Source: Ficedula albicollis
Taxonomy: Eukaryota > Chordata > Aves > Passeriformes > Muscicapidae
Length of the DNA stretch: 64,000 nucleotides
Assembly (NCBI RefSeq): GCF_000247815.1
Contig: NC_021692.1
Coordinates: forward strand, 1,396,010 to 1,460,009
Reading direction: 5' to 3'
In this document: piece by piece, positions 37,512-50,329 of the stretch
Numbering within the stretch: position 1 is the stretch's first letter
Layout of the letters: each line of letters opens with the position of its first letter
Translations under genes and position numbers: made by a program
The notes under the pieces: generated by a model
The model's input: the letters and a program-made list of their open reading frames with translations, nothing else
Told to the model about the DNA's origin: nothing
Database searches by the model: none

Positions 37512-39384
37512 GGTTTATCTCCCCAGGAGTTCTGCTCCAGGTTTATCTCCCCAGGAGTTCTGCTCCAGGTTTATGTCCCTGAGAGTTCTGCTCCAGGTTT
37601 AACTCCCCAGGAGTTCTGCTCCAGGTTTCTCTCCCCAGGAATTCTGCTCCAGGTTTATGTCCCTGAGAGTTCTGCTCCAGGTTTCTCTCCCCAGGAATTC
37701 TGCTCCAGGTTTATGTCCCTGAGAGTTCTGCTCCAGGTTTCTCTCCCCAGGAATTCTGCTCCAGGTTTATGTCCCTGAGAGTTCTGCTCCAGGTTTCTCT
37801 CCCCAGGAATTCTGCTCCAGGTTTATGTCCCTGAGAGTTCTGCTCCAGGTTTCTCTCCCCAGGAATTCTGCTCCAGGTTTATGTCCCTGAGAGTTCTGCT
37901 CCAGGTTTCTCTCCCCAGGAATTCTGCTCCAGGTTTATGTCCCTGAGAGTTCTGCTCCAGGTTTCTCTCCCCAGGAATTCTGCTCCAGGTTTATGTCCCT
38001 GAGAGTTCTGCTCCAGGTTTCTCTCCCCAGGAATTCTGCTCCAGGTTTATGTCCCTGAGAGTTCTGCTCCAGGTTTCTCTCCCCAGGAATTCTGCTCCAG
38101 GTTTATGTCCCTGAGAGTTCTGCTCCAGGTTTCTCTCCCCAGGAATTCTGCTCCAGGTTTATGTCCCTGAGAGTTCTGCTCCAGGTTTCTCTCCCCAGGA
38201 ATTCTGCTCCAGGTTTATGTCCCTGAGAGTTCTGCTCCAGGTTTCTCTCCCCAGGAATTCTGCTCCAGGTTTATGTCCCTGAGAGTTCTGCTCCAGGTTT
38301 CTCTCCCCAGGAATTCTGCTCCAGGTTTATGTCCCTGAGAGTTCTGCTCCAGGTTTCTCTCCCCAGGAATTCTGCTCCAGGTTTATGTCCCTGAGAGTTC
38401 TGCTCCAGGTTTCTCTCCCCAGGAATTCTGCTCCAGGTTTATGTCCCTGAGAGTTCTGCTCCAGGTTTCTCTCCCCAGGAATTCTGCTCCAGGTTTATGT
38501 CCCTGAGAGTTCTGCTCCAGGTTTCTCTCCCCAGGAATTCTGCTCCAGGTTTATGTCCCTGAGAGTTCTGCTCCAGGTTTCTCTCCCCAGGAATTCTGCT
38601 CCAGTTTATCTCCCCAAGAATTCTGCTCCAGGTTTATGTTCCCAAGGGTCCTGCTCCAGGTTTATCTCCCCAGGAATTCTGCTCCAGGTTTATGTCCCTG
38701 AGAGTTCTGCTCCAGGTTTCTCTCCCCAGGAATTCTGCTCCAGTTTATCTCCCCAAGAATCCTGCTCCAGGTTTATGTTCCCAAGGGTCCTGCTCCAGGT
38801 TTATCTCCCCAGGAATTCTGCTCCAGGTTTATGTCCCTGAGAGTTCTGCTCCAGGTTTCTCTCCCCAGGAATTCTGCTCCAGGTTTATGTCCCTGAGAGT
38901 TCTGCTCCAGGTTTCTCTCCCCAGGAATTCTGCTCCAGGTTTATGTCCCTGAGAGTTCTGCTCCAGGTTTCTCTCCCCAGGAATTCTGCTCCAGGTTTAT
39001 GTCCCTGAGAGTTCTGCTCCAGGTTTCTCTCCCCAGGAATTCTGCTCCAGGTTTATGTCCCTGAGAGTTCTGCTCCAGGTTTCTCTCCCCAGGAATTCTG
39101 CTCCAGGTTTATGTCCCTGAGAGTTCTGCTCCAGGTTTCTCTCCCCAGGAATTCTGCTCCAGGTTTATGTCCCTGAGAGTTCTGCTCCAGGTTTCTCTCC
39201 CCAGGAATTCTGCTCCAGTTTATCTCCCCAAGAATCCTGCTCCAGGTTTATGTTCCCAAGGGTCCTGCTCCAGGTTTATCTCCCCAGGAATTCTGCTCCA
39301 GGTTTATGTCCCCAAGAGTTCTCCTCCAGGTTTATTTCCCCAAGAATCCTGCTCCAGGTTTATCTCCCCAGGAGTCCTGCTGTG
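37512..39384 (+). repeat. 28-bp minisatellite, 67 monomers, with 56-bp and 83-bp higher-order units
   Basis: Every monomer ends in about TTCTGCTCCA. The two main types are A (GGTTTATGTCCCTGAGAG...) and B (GGTTTCTCTCCCCAGGAA...), alternating as a near-identical 56-bp dimer from 37624 to 38603. Three 83-bp blocks (38604-38686, 38743-38825, 39218-39300) each start with a 27-bp monomer that has lost one G. The total of 1873 bp equals 67 x 28 minus 3. The reading frames across it are periodic and not genes. Confidence 0.97.
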
Positions 39385-40849
39385 GGTTTCCCCATCCATT
39401 TGGCCCATCCAGGCCCTCCAGAGAGTGCTGCTGATCTCCCCTGAGAAAGCAGCTTAAGTGACAGGGACAGGATGGCATTTGCACAGGAAAGTGCCCGAGA
39501 GATTGGATGTTAATTCTGCCTAATGCTTCTGTGCCATGTGTGTGAATCACAGCTGAAACCAGGAGGGCTTCACCATCTATTTATAGCAGCTTCATCTCCT
39601 CCTGACATCTGAACAGGAGGCGATTAAGCAGGAGAGGACCAGTCCCTGAGTGCCGCCAGCAGCCCGGGATCTGCTCGAGGGGAGGGGACGTGGGGAGTTA
39701 AGCTGGGAGCTCAGGCACTCTCTGGGCTTAATCCTGAACAGCCTCCCGGAGTTCCCCCACAGTGAGAGACAAGGCAGTCATTCCTGGCTCGCAGGGCAGA
39801 GATGGAGATGGGATTTCTTCCCCCTTTATCTGCCAGGACAGTGGGAGGTGCACAGGGGATCCTTACCCGCAGCTGTAACCCCTCCATGGCTGCTCAGCAG
39901 GCTCTTCTCATCCCTTGTGCTGCTGGTCCCCACAAACAAAGGGTTTATAAACCCCTGTGCTGGAGAGAACAGAGTTGGTGCAGGAAAAAAGCAGTCAGAG
40001 CCAAGAGGTAACGAAGCCCCAGTTAACAAAGCCCTGCTCGGGTGAGCAGAGCTGCAGGGACAGGCTGGCTTTGGACAGGGACACGGGGGTGGAAAGAGGT
40101 GACCTTTGAGGTCCCTTCAACCCAAGGCATTCTGTGAGATGGACCACAGTAACCACACAAGTCATGTCCTCAGCAACCCCTCCCCTCTCCCTGCCCCTGG
40201 TCTGACAGCATCTTGTGTTTACCCACAAGCTCTGGCACTTCCCATTTCCCTTGGCCATCCTCACCTCACCTCCAAACACAACAAACTGAAGCTTTGAGAC
40301 CTTCAGGGCTGACACATTTTCACTGTGGCTCCTCCACAGGGTCCTTCCAGCCCCCTGCAAGGCTCCTTTGTCTGGTTCCCTCTACACAGCCAACAACACC
40401 CCCTCACCCTTGGGATCACACCCACAGCCAAGGGACTGCGTGACAGGACTGGGAGTGCCAGGATAATAGCATCACCACCATCTTTGCCACAAAATCTCCC
40501 ATAAAATCTCCCCCATCCATCTACCTGGCAGCAGCAATTCAATCCCCAGCCCCCCAAAAAGAGCTCTTACCAGCCTTGCTGCTACCTCCTGCTTCCAGCT
40601 GAGGAATTTGGGGCTGTCCTGCAGCTGCAGATGTTAAGAGCATCTGAAGCACTAATCCAGCTGCCAGCCTCTCTGAGTACAGATTAATGGGCCAGGCCTC
40701 ACCCCTCCACAAGCAGCACAGCATCTGTCCAGGGATGCAGCCAGAGGGAGGATTGCTGGTGATTTCTCTGGTACTGCAGAGTGGAAAATGGGGAGCTGTG
40801 GTGTGGGTATCTGCAACATGCTGTGAGCTGGAAATGAGAATAAACTGAT
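39385..40849. other. Unique noncoding sequence
   Basis: Only one short CR1 fragment. No supported gene. Confidence 0.6.
40070..40138 (+). mobile_element. Short CR1 3' fragment
   Basis: GTGGAAAGAGGTGACCTTTG, AGGTCCCTTCAACCCAAGGC, ATTCTGTGAGA. Confidence 0.75.
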
Positions 40850-41175
<326 letters not shown>

Positions 41176-42776
41176 TTTTATATAGTGTATCATAAGTGCT
41201 CTCTGAAGAGAAGGGTGTGGTTATGCACCCAGTCCCATTCCAGATCCAGGGGCATTATGCACCTCAAGGATCTATTCCTTCCCATCCTATTCCTTCTTCA
41301 GATTTTCATAGGTAGGGGCATTTTCCTCAGTTCCATCCCTTCATTCCAGTATCTCCAAAAACAGCCCAGAGCCAAATTTTGGTGAATGGGGCTGCTGATT
41401 ACCTCCTGGCTAATTAGAGTAGATCAAGCTCCTTATGGTTTTGTTGCTCCCCATTTCTGGCAACTCTGATTTCATTCTGTCCCTGCTACCAATGTTCTTT
41501 ATGGTGTCTTCATGCCCAGTTATCCCCCACACACCAACAATCCTTCCAGTCTGGGAACCCAGTCAATGCCTCAGAAATGTGAGTCTGTGCTCTCAGAGGT
41601 CCCTTGTGGTCCCACTGCTCTGCTGGGGCTCCATCTCTGATTACAAATGGCCAGTCTCCTCCATATGAAATATCTGTGTGCTTTTTTGATAGGCCTGCTG
41701 TGCCAAAGATTCTTTTCCCAATTTTCATTATCTCAGTTAAAGGCATCCCTTTCTCAGTGCCGGCTCTATTTTCCCATCATTTTCTAGAACTAAAAGGGAT
41801 TTAAATCCCATTCTATGCCTGCCTTGTGCTGACCAAGCTGTGCCTGGGGAAGCAGCAGGAGAGGGCTTCAACTCCCCCAGCCCCCAGTACAGAGAATCTC
41901 ACTCCAGTATTTTCACCAAATCTATGGATGGAATTTCAACACTCATCCTTCGGTGCCTTGGTCCTGGTTCTGACCAGCCCAGGGTTAATTTTTACAGTAG
42001 CCTGGAAGGGGCATGACCAGGACCTGAGGGCTGTTCTGTACCACCTCGTGGAATTGCTGGGGGCAGGGGAAGGGACTCTTCTGGGAGAAGGGGGAAAGGG
42101 ATCCCTTTCAGTCCAGGAAGTGGTTGGGTATTGTCTATTATTGGCTGTTTTTTTTCCCAAGTGAATAGTTTCTTACATGTTTTGTCTTTAGTTAATAGTT
42201 TCTTACATGTTATGTCTTTAGTTTTTTTGCTGTTACTGTTCATTTTCTTATCTCATCACTGTTTCCAGTAAATTGTTCTTATCTCAACCTGCCATCTTTA
42301 TCTGTCATACCTCCAACTGCCCTCTTCAGTCACCCACAGGTGAGGGGGAAAGGGAAGCAAGGGGCAGCATGGGAGCACTAAATTGGAGAATTCCATTCCT
42401 AAACTGCCACAGCCTCCCACACCAAAGGTCCCAGGGGAACCCACACATGGCTGGTGATGGATCTTTGGAGATGAAAGGATCCAAAGTTGTGGTCTTGGGT
42501 CCCACCTGAGATGTCAAACTGCTAAAAAAGTTTTGTCACCATTGGCTTTCTGCAGCAGAGCCTCAGATGTCCTGTTCCAGAGGAAAAAAATAAATATTGG
42601 AGTGCTGCAGCAATGGGAACAGCTTGAGCTGGGTGTCTCTGCCGAGGGACCCTGAAAAAAGAGGTCCCTGAGCTCTTCTACCCTCACGGTTTGTGCACAT
42701 GCTCTTCATGCCTCCAGTGGTGATTTTTGGTCTGGGGTCTTCTCACACCTGGTCTCCTTCTGTCTCCATGCACACA
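41176..42776. other. Unique noncoding sequence
   Basis: One 35-bp tandem duplication, listed separately; nothing else recognised. Confidence 0.6.
42165..42232 (+). repeat. 35-bp tandem duplication
   Basis: AATAGTTTCTTACATGTT then TGTCTTTAGTT occurs twice. Confidence 0.88.
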
Positions 42777-42926
42777 GGCCACTGACTCCTGTTACCTTGT
42801 GGAGTTCAGCTTCCACTGATGGTTGGAGCCCCCTTATCTCCTGCTCTGTTCAGGCCACTGACTCCTGTTACCTTGTGGAGTTCAGCTTGCACTGATGGTT
42901 GGAGCCCCCTTACCTCCTGCTCTGTG
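42777..42926 (+). repeat. 76-bp tandem repeat entering the gap
   Basis: GGCCACTGACTCCTGTTACC starts at 42777 and again at 42853 (period 76, about three differences). The second copy is cut off by the N run. Confidence 0.95.
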
Positions 42927-43815
42927 NNNNNNNNNNNNNNNNNNNNNNNNNNNNNNNNNNNNNNNNNNNNNNNNNNNNNNNNNNNNNNNNNNNNNNNNNN
43001 NNNNNNNNNNNNNNNNNNNNNNNNNNNNNNNNNNNNNNNNNNNNNNNNNNNNNNNNNNNNNNNNNNNNNNNNNNNNNNNNNNNNNNNNNNNNNNNNNNNN
43101 NNNNNNNNNNNNNNNNNNNNNNNNNNNNNNNNNNNNNNNNNNNNNNNNNNNNNNNNNNNNNNNNNNNNNNNNNNNNNNNNNNNNNNNNNNNNNNNNNNNN
43201 NNNNNNNNNNNNNNNNNNNNNNNNNNNNNNNNNNNNNNNNNNNNNNNNNNNNNNNNNNNNNNNNNNNNNNNNNNNNNNNNNNNNNNNNNNNNNNNNNNNN
43301 NNNNNNNNNNNNNNNNNNNNNNNNNNNNNNNNNNNNNNNNNNNNNNNNNNNNNNNNNNNNNNNNNNNNNNNNNNNNNNNNNNNNNNNNNNNNNNNNNNNN
43401 NNNNNNNNNNNNNNNNNNNNNNNNNNNNNNNNNNNNNNNNNNNNNNNNNNNNNNNNNNNNNNNNNNNNNNNNNNNNNNNNNNNNNNNNNNNNNNNNNNNN
43501 NNNNNNNNNNNNNNNNNNNNNNNNNNNNNNNNNNNNNNNNNNNNNNNNNNNNNNNNNNNNNNNNNNNNNNNNNNNNNNNNNNNNNNNNNNNNNNNNNNNN
43601 NNNNNNNNNNNNNNNNNNNNNNNNNNNNNNNNNNNNNNNNNNNNNNNNNNNNNNNNNNNNNNNNNNNNNNNNNNNNNNNNNNNNNNNNNNNNNNNNNNNN
43701 NNNNNNNNNNNNNNNNNNNNNNNNNNNNNNNNNNNNNNNNNNNNNNNNNNNNNNNNNNNNNNNNNNNNNNNNNNNNNNNNNNNNNNNNNNNNNNNNNNNN
43801 NNNNNNNNNNNNNNN
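42927..43815. other. Assembly gap, 889 N
   Basis: A run of N. The left edge is a third, truncated copy of a 76-bp tandem repeat, which probably caused the gap. Confidence 0.99.
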
Positions 43816-44386
43816 CTTCCTGAGAGCTTAGGAGCCCAAACCCTCCCTGATTTAGGGAAAGCATTGCCCAGCAACAGCTCAAATATCAGTGTGTTATCAG
43901 CATTATTCTCCTACTGCATTCAAGACACAGCTCTGTACGCAGCAACAAGGAAAATCACTGGGAAAATGAACTCCATTCCACCAAAAGCACATCTGGGTGA
44001 GGGTTCAGAGCTCGTGTCTTGAGGCTTCTGCAAATCCAGCTACTCAGACTAAGAAAAGGAAGCTAAGAAAGCAGCTAAACCACACAGTGTTATAACTCTG
44101 AGTGATTTATTCTGATTTAAAATTTGCTCCTTAAGCCAAACAACTGATATTTCTCAACCCATCCTTGGGGGGCCTGAGAGTGGCCTGAATGGTTTTTCCA
44201 GTGGCTCCCAGCTTGGAGAACCCTCAGAAGGGGTGCAAGAAGATGCTGTGGTCTCCAGGCAGCCTGTCCCTCCTGCTCCCAGGGCATCCCTGTGACCCGG
44301 GGAGCTGCAGCCAGGAGGGAACATCAAACAGGCACTGCAGGCAAAGGATTTTGTGTTTCATAACACCAAAGGTCAATCTGTGGGAT
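43816..44386. other. Island between the two gaps
   Basis: 571 bases with no recognisable gene or repeat. Confidence 0.6.
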
Positions 44387-45327
44387 NNNNNNNNNNNNNN
44401 NNNNNNNNNNNNNNNNNNNNNNNNNNNNNNNNNNNNNNNNNNNNNNNNNNNNNNNNNNNNNNNNNNNNNNNNNNNNNNNNNNNNNNNNNNNNNNNNNNNN
44501 NNNNNNNNNNNNNNNNNNNNNNNNNNNNNNNNNNNNNNNNNNNNNNNNNNNNNNNNNNNNNNNNNNNNNNNNNNNNNNNNNNNNNNNNNNNNNNNNNNNN
44601 NNNNNNNNNNNNNNNNNNNNNNNNNNNNNNNNNNNNNNNNNNNNNNNNNNNNNNNNNNNNNNNNNNNNNNNNNNNNNNNNNNNNNNNNNNNNNNNNNNNN
44701 NNNNNNNNNNNNNNNNNNNNNNNNNNNNNNNNNNNNNNNNNNNNNNNNNNNNNNNNNNNNNNNNNNNNNNNNNNNNNNNNNNNNNNNNNNNNNNNNNNNN
44801 NNNNNNNNNNNNNNNNNNNNNNNNNNNNNNNNNNNNNNNNNNNNNNNNNNNNNNNNNNNNNNNNNNNNNNNNNNNNNNNNNNNNNNNNNNNNNNNNNNNN
44901 NNNNNNNNNNNNNNNNNNNNNNNNNNNNNNNNNNNNNNNNNNNNNNNNNNNNNNNNNNNNNNNNNNNNNNNNNNNNNNNNNNNNNNNNNNNNNNNNNNNN
45001 NNNNNNNNNNNNNNNNNNNNNNNNNNNNNNNNNNNNNNNNNNNNNNNNNNNNNNNNNNNNNNNNNNNNNNNNNNNNNNNNNNNNNNNNNNNNNNNNNNNN
45101 NNNNNNNNNNNNNNNNNNNNNNNNNNNNNNNNNNNNNNNNNNNNNNNNNNNNNNNNNNNNNNNNNNNNNNNNNNNNNNNNNNNNNNNNNNNNNNNNNNNN
45201 NNNNNNNNNNNNNNNNNNNNNNNNNNNNNNNNNNNNNNNNNNNNNNNNNNNNNNNNNNNNNNNNNNNNNNNNNNNNNNNNNNNNNNNNNNNNNNNNNNNN
45301 NNNNNNNNNNNNNNNNNNNNNNNNNNN
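44387..45327. other. Assembly gap, 941 N
   Basis: A run of N. The right edge is a (CAAA)n microsatellite. Confidence 0.99.
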
Positions 45328-45353
45328 ACAAACAAACAAACAAACAAACAAAC
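45328..45353 (+). repeat. (CAAA)n microsatellite at the gap edge
   Basis: At least six CAAA units follow the N run; the true length is hidden by the gap. Confidence 0.93.
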
Positions 45354-48300
45354 AGCTGGCTGAGGGCTGTTTGAGCTTCTCCCCCTCCTCAGCTGCAGAT
45401 CAGCACAAAGACCTGCCCAGATCCTGAGCTGCCTGGTCTGGCTGCATCAGTCTCCACTGCCAGCCAAGGAATGCTGCATCACCAGGCATTTTTCACAGAA
45501 CCACAATGCCCATCAGCCTCTCCCCAGCTGAATTATTTTTCCATCCCTGCCCAGAAATCAGCTTTGGCATTAAGGTGACTAATGCAGAGACTTTGGGAAT
45601 TGCCCCCACACAGAGCCCCTTCCCTCCTGCAGCACCTCTCCTGCTTCCAGCAACTCCTCCTTCTTCTTGAGCTCCTCTCCCACCCCATTTCCCCAGCTGA
45701 ACTGGGGGATGCAGCCCGCCATCCCACGAGGGCTTTCACAGGAAGGATTTGGGGGGCTGGTCCCAGTCAGCTCCATGATCCAGGCTGAGCCCACCAGGGA
45801 AGCTGATGGCTTCACTGTGAGAATGTGTGACAGCATTTCAGAAAAGGGAGAAAGCAGCAGATGGGAGGACAAGGAGAGCGAAGTGAGAAGTGCAAGAGGA
45901 GCAGCGAGGTGGAGCAGGAGGGGCTCCACGGGGCAGGAGGTTCCCTGCAGCCCAAGGAGGACTCAGGGCAGGGCAGATGCTCCCTGTGCCTCTGGAGGGG
46001 ACCCTGCCACGGCAGATCCCCACACAGCATCCCACGGGGAGCCACTCCAGGGCAAATGGATATTCCTGAAGGAAACACAGCCCAGGAAGGACCACGCTGC
46101 AGGTTTTCCTGAAGGGCTGCAGGCTGTGGGGCTCCCATGCTGCAGCACAGGAAGGGGGAAGAGGAAGGAACAAGAGGAAGAAACCACTTTGTGCTGACCC
46201 TGACCCGCTGCCCTCAGTGTCCCTTCCACCACCTTTTTTTGCAGGGGCTGATTAGGAGAATTTGGAGTGAAGAAGCAAAACTGAATCTGAGAGAGGACTG
46301 GGGAGTGAGGAAAAAGTGTTGGTTTGATATTTGTCTTTTTGTTTCCCACTACCCAAATTTTAAGGCAATAAATTAAATTACTTTTCCCCAAATTGAGTCT
46401 GTTTTAACCTGTGACAGTAATTGGTGACTTCCTCATCTTATCCCAGCCCATGAGTTTTCTCGACCCTTTTTCCCCCCAGTTTTTTGTGGAAGTGAGCAGC
46501 TGGGTGGGGGTTCTGCTGTCAGCCAAGGCTCTCTCATCACCCCAACGATGGGTTTGGAATGAGATGATCTTTAAGGTCCATTCTACCCCAAACCATTCTG
46601 GGATTTATGATTCCATAATCACATAAGAGAAAGCTCTCCCCTGTGGCTTTCCCCCAGTACTGTTCTTCAATCTCTCTGCCTTGAAGGACATTCCTGCCAT
46701 TTTTTTGCCAAAATATCCTCACACAGGGCACCATTTGTTGAGTTGTAGTTGTTTTATTTAAAAAAAGCTGAGCAGCTATTAGTTGCTATAAAGTTGTGTA
46801 TTGCAAAGGCACATCAGTCTCAAAAGAGCCACAAGTGTTAAAGTCCATGCTGAAGGTTTTAATTCAATCCCTGCACTCTGATTTCTCTCTGAAGAATTCA
46901 GAGAGACCTTTGATTTACAGAAAGGTCTTGAGGAAGGCCCCAGCTGCTATCCCCTGGCTCAGAGCAGGTCCCTGCACAGGGAGCAAGGTCTGCTTTTGCT
47001 GGCTAGAGGGGACTGACGGGGATATTTCGTGGTCAGATTTTTTTTTTTTAATTGGCAGGAAGGAAAAGCACCTCAAACGAAACAGTCTGAGCAGATGGAT
47101 CAGGCCCAGATGCTTGAGCAGTTAAAGCAGGAATTGGAAAATGAACACGGGAGGCTCTCAGTGGTGATGCCAGGAGAGCAGTGACGTGTCCCAGGGACAG
47201 GGGCTGCAGTGTCCCCTCCTGCCTGGGCTGCCAGTGTCTCACAGTGACACAGGGGGCTGTGGGGGAAGGTAATTGCCAGCTCTAATTGCCCTTTCAACCA
47301 GGAGGGGGGTGAGGGGGGCTCTCCCCTTGCACAGCCCCACATTGCAGAGCCCAGCCAGGACTCTGTTGTCCCACTGGGTGTCCTTTGTGTCCTGCCAGGC
47401 ACCATTGTCAGCCTTTGTGTCCCGTTACCAGCTGGTTCGTTTTATTGATGGCTTTGTGTCGTTGAAGTGAGCTTTGAAAGTCAAAAGATGGAGCAGAGTT
47501 CCAGAGGGGCTCCAGCTGCACGTTCCTGTATCCAGGATTAGTGGCAGTGGCTCAGGTGGCAGGGGAGGGGTGGCCAGCAGGGCCACTCGCTGTCATTGCC
47601 CAGCTCAGGGAACCAAGAAGCAAGAGTCAGAAGCCTAAGAGGAAATATTCCATATTGAAGGCAGCCAGGACATGTTTTCAAAGGTTTCTTGAAAGCAAAT
47701 AATACAGAAGCACAATGGTTTTACTCTTTTTTTTTTTTCATATGTCACGATCCCGACCTTGGGATTTGGGTTTATTTGAAAACAGATTTGTGATAAAATC
47801 AAACAAAACAGGGAACACTGCTAGGGATTGGATATGTCTCATTTCCAGGAGGATTTTCCATGGCCCAGGAGTACCAATGGTCTGGGCCAGTGTCACCTCA
47901 CCCTCCTGCTGTCCCTAGGGGCTGCACTGAAGCTCCAAACCTGAGCCTTTGCTCCTTGCCTGGGATTCTGCTGCCCCCATACCCTGGCAGTGTTTTTCAC
48001 TGATGCTGACCCTGGTGTGTGAATTGATGCTGGATCTCCTCACCATCCCCAGCCCTCTGAGGAAGGAGACTCTGGACTGTCCCTCCCCAGGGGCTGCAGG
48101 AATCCCTGACTGGCCATGGCATCATCCCTGGCTCCCAGCTCATGGTCCCTCAGGAAGCACAGAGCCCTCTGGCTCCTTGACAAGAGCAAATTCCTTTATA
48201 TACATTTCATTTATTGAATGCATTTACATAAAACACTTTTTTTTTCCCTTTCCCATCTTGCCCACACATTGAGACAAAATCTCTCCATGCTACTGGACCT

Positions 48301-48379
48301 GCAGCCAGAGAGCAAAGAGACCTGTCCTGGATGCTACAACATCCCTAATTATCCACACAGGAGAGAGTTCAGTCTTTGC
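45354..48379. other. Intergenic, mostly unique
   Basis: One CR1 tail fragment. A 176-codon reading frame at 45667-46197 overlaps similar-sized frames on the other strand and lacks protein-like features. Nothing else recognised. Confidence 0.6.
46545..46622 (+). mobile_element. Short CR1 3' fragment
   Basis: TGAGATGATCTTTAAGGTCC, CCCAAACCATTCTGGGATTT, ATGATTCCATAATC. Confidence 0.8.
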
Positions 48380-48830
48380 AGCACTGAAAAGGGCTGAGCC
48401 CCTCTGGAGCCAGGCTGGGAGAGCTGGGGGTGCTCACCTAGAGCTGGGGGTGCTCACCTGGAGAAAGAAGAGAATGCTCCAGGGAGAGCTCAGAGCCCCT
48501 TCCAGTGCCCAAAGTGGCTCCAAGAGAACTGGGGAGGGATTTGGGACAAGGGTCTGGAATGCCAAGGCAAGAGTGAATGGCTTCCCACTGCCAAGAGCAG
48601 GGTTGGATGGCATATTGGGACAGAATTGATCCCTGTGAGGGAGGTGAGGCCCTGGCACAGGGTGCCCAGAGCAGCTGTGGATCCCTGGCAGTGCCCAAGG
48701 CCAGGCTGGACAGGGCTTGGAGCAACCTGGGATAGTGGAAGGTGTCCCTGCCCACGGCAGGAATGGGACTGGATGAGCTCTAAGGTCCCTTCCCACCCAA
48801 ACCATTCAGGAATTCTATGATTCTGTGATC
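48380..48830 (+). mobile_element. CR1, ~450 bp
   Basis: GAGCCCCTCTGGAGCCAGGC, a 20-bp internal duplication (AGAGCTGGGGGTGCTCACCT), CACAGGGTGCCCAGAGCAGC, AACCTGGGATAGTGGAAGGT, ending TTCTATGATTCTGTGATC. Confidence 0.93.
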
Positions 48831-49509
48831 AATCTCTGCAGAAAATCCCCCGTGCTGGCTCTGACAGGGGCTTCCCTCAGTCTGTGCAGCGACAGCAAAG
48901 CTGCCACCACCCCACACGGGGCTGTCACAGCTGGACCCAGCCTGGGCTCCCTCTCCCCTTTCAGAGCTGCTCTGAAGCCTGCAGGGAGCTGGGCTCCCAC
49001 TGAGCCCTTTCAAAGCTCTCTCATTAACTGCTTGCCAGCAGCCAGCTCTCCCATCATGGGGATCGCCTCTGGAAATTGCAGCCCCATAGCAACAAGGAGT
49101 TTAATGGCTATTATTCCTAAACGAAGGATACAGGTCTGCTAATCCACCTCGTGCCTCCAGCACAGGCCCTTGGAAATGATGATTTCCCATTGCAGGTAAG
49201 GCAGGAAAACACACTCAGTCACAAGAGCGTTAAAATGACGCGGCCTGGCCTGGCAGAGAGGTTTTTAATGTTTCAAAATACTGGATCTTTAAATGTTTAA
49301 AAAATTCTTTTTCATGGAGTCAAGTGAACATACAGGAAACCTTTATGTGTTTTAAAAATGGAAAGGTATTAATTTTCCTCACATGAAAAAAAAGGGAAAC
49401 CTGTTTTCAAGGACAGGACTCACTTCATGTGGTCTGCAGCAGAGACTTTTTGCACCCTGTCTTTGAGCTTGTCCACTTAAGTTTTCCTGTGTGCCCCATT
49501 GTGCAGTAA

Positions 49510-50060
49510 TACAGAACCCCAAAATCCCAGGCTGCTTTGGCTTGGAAGGGACCTTAAAGCTCATTTCATTTTCCCCTGCCATGGGCAGGGACACCTTCCC
49601 CTATCCCAGATTGCTCCAAGCCCTGTCCAAACTTGTGGGTGGATACTGCTGGGAGCCAGGGAAAAAGCAGCCTTGAAGCCTTGGGTTTCTCAGGCTGCTC
49701 AAGGACAAGAAATTATAGCAATGATTAAACACCTGCAGGGTGTGTGAGAGCCGTGGTGTTTTGCACAAAGCATGTTTTCAAAGAGGTGTTGCCTTCTTGG
49801 AGTGTTTTCTATTCTGTTCTGCACGAACTACTGTTTCTGTAAGTAAAGCTCTCTCTCTTTTGCTTCTCCATTACACCAAGAACTGTCTTGCATTATCCTT
49901 TTTGATGCTATAGCTCAGATACCACACGACCTGGCCTTGGACACTGCAGGGGTGGGGCAGCCACAGCTGCTCTGGGCAGCCTGAGCCCATTGCTACTGTC
50001 CTTTCTCTGCACCCCAAACCTGGCTCCATCCTCTCTCCAGCCCTTTCAGGCAGTGGAAGG
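49510..50060 (-). mobile_element. CR1 split by an LTR insertion
   Basis: Part 1 (49510-49633): GGCTTGGAAGGGACCTTAAA to CCAAGCCCTGTCCAAAC. Part 2 (from 49927): CTGGCCTTGGACACTGCAGG, AGCCACAGCTGCTCTGGGCA. The 293 bases between are foreign to CR1. Confidence 0.85.
49634..49926 (+). mobile_element. Probable 293-bp solo LTR inserted in a CR1
   Basis: A minus-orientation CR1 (49510-49633) stops at CTGTCCAAACT and resumes at 49927 with CGACCTGGCCTTGG, which is where the CR1 consensus continues. The intervening 293 bases start TGTGGGTGG and end ATACCACA. They contain TAAGTAAAG followed by a CT-rich stretch, like the R region of a small LTR. The flanking 6-mers CAAACT/CGACCT match at only 4 of 6, so the target duplication is doubtful. 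Confidence 0.5.
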
Positions 50061-50329
50061 TGCAGTGAGCTCTCCTCTCATGTCTACAGTTCTCCAGCTC
50101 TGTCCATCTTCCCCTGAGCCCACCACATCTTCCTCTGGGTCCAGCAAGGAGCCCTGGTGCAGCTCCACTCGTGTCTCCATGATCTTTGTGCCACTGGCTG
50201 TCACCATTCCTTCTCCACCAATTTAAGAAAGTACACAACTTGCCACGACAGAGGCCTTTTTATGCAGCTTTGCCAACATCAAGGAGGGTGAACCAGGCGA
50301 GGGGTGGGCTCTGCTCTCAGGTAACAAGT

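Noticed and set aside
37512..39384. CRISPR-like array
   Set aside because: Monomers are contiguous with no unique spacers, and the genome is a vertebrate's.
37470..39457. Repetitive ~100-residue frames with SAPGL/LLQV motifs
   Set aside because: They follow the 28-bp minisatellite period (28 is not a multiple of 3, so frames rotate); no sign of coding.
42806..45427. Very long reading frames of unknown residues
   Set aside because: They cross the N gaps, which contain no stop codons.
45667..46197. 176-codon plus-strand frame
   Set aside because: Comparable frames exist on the other strand, and there is no domain, splice support or codon pattern.
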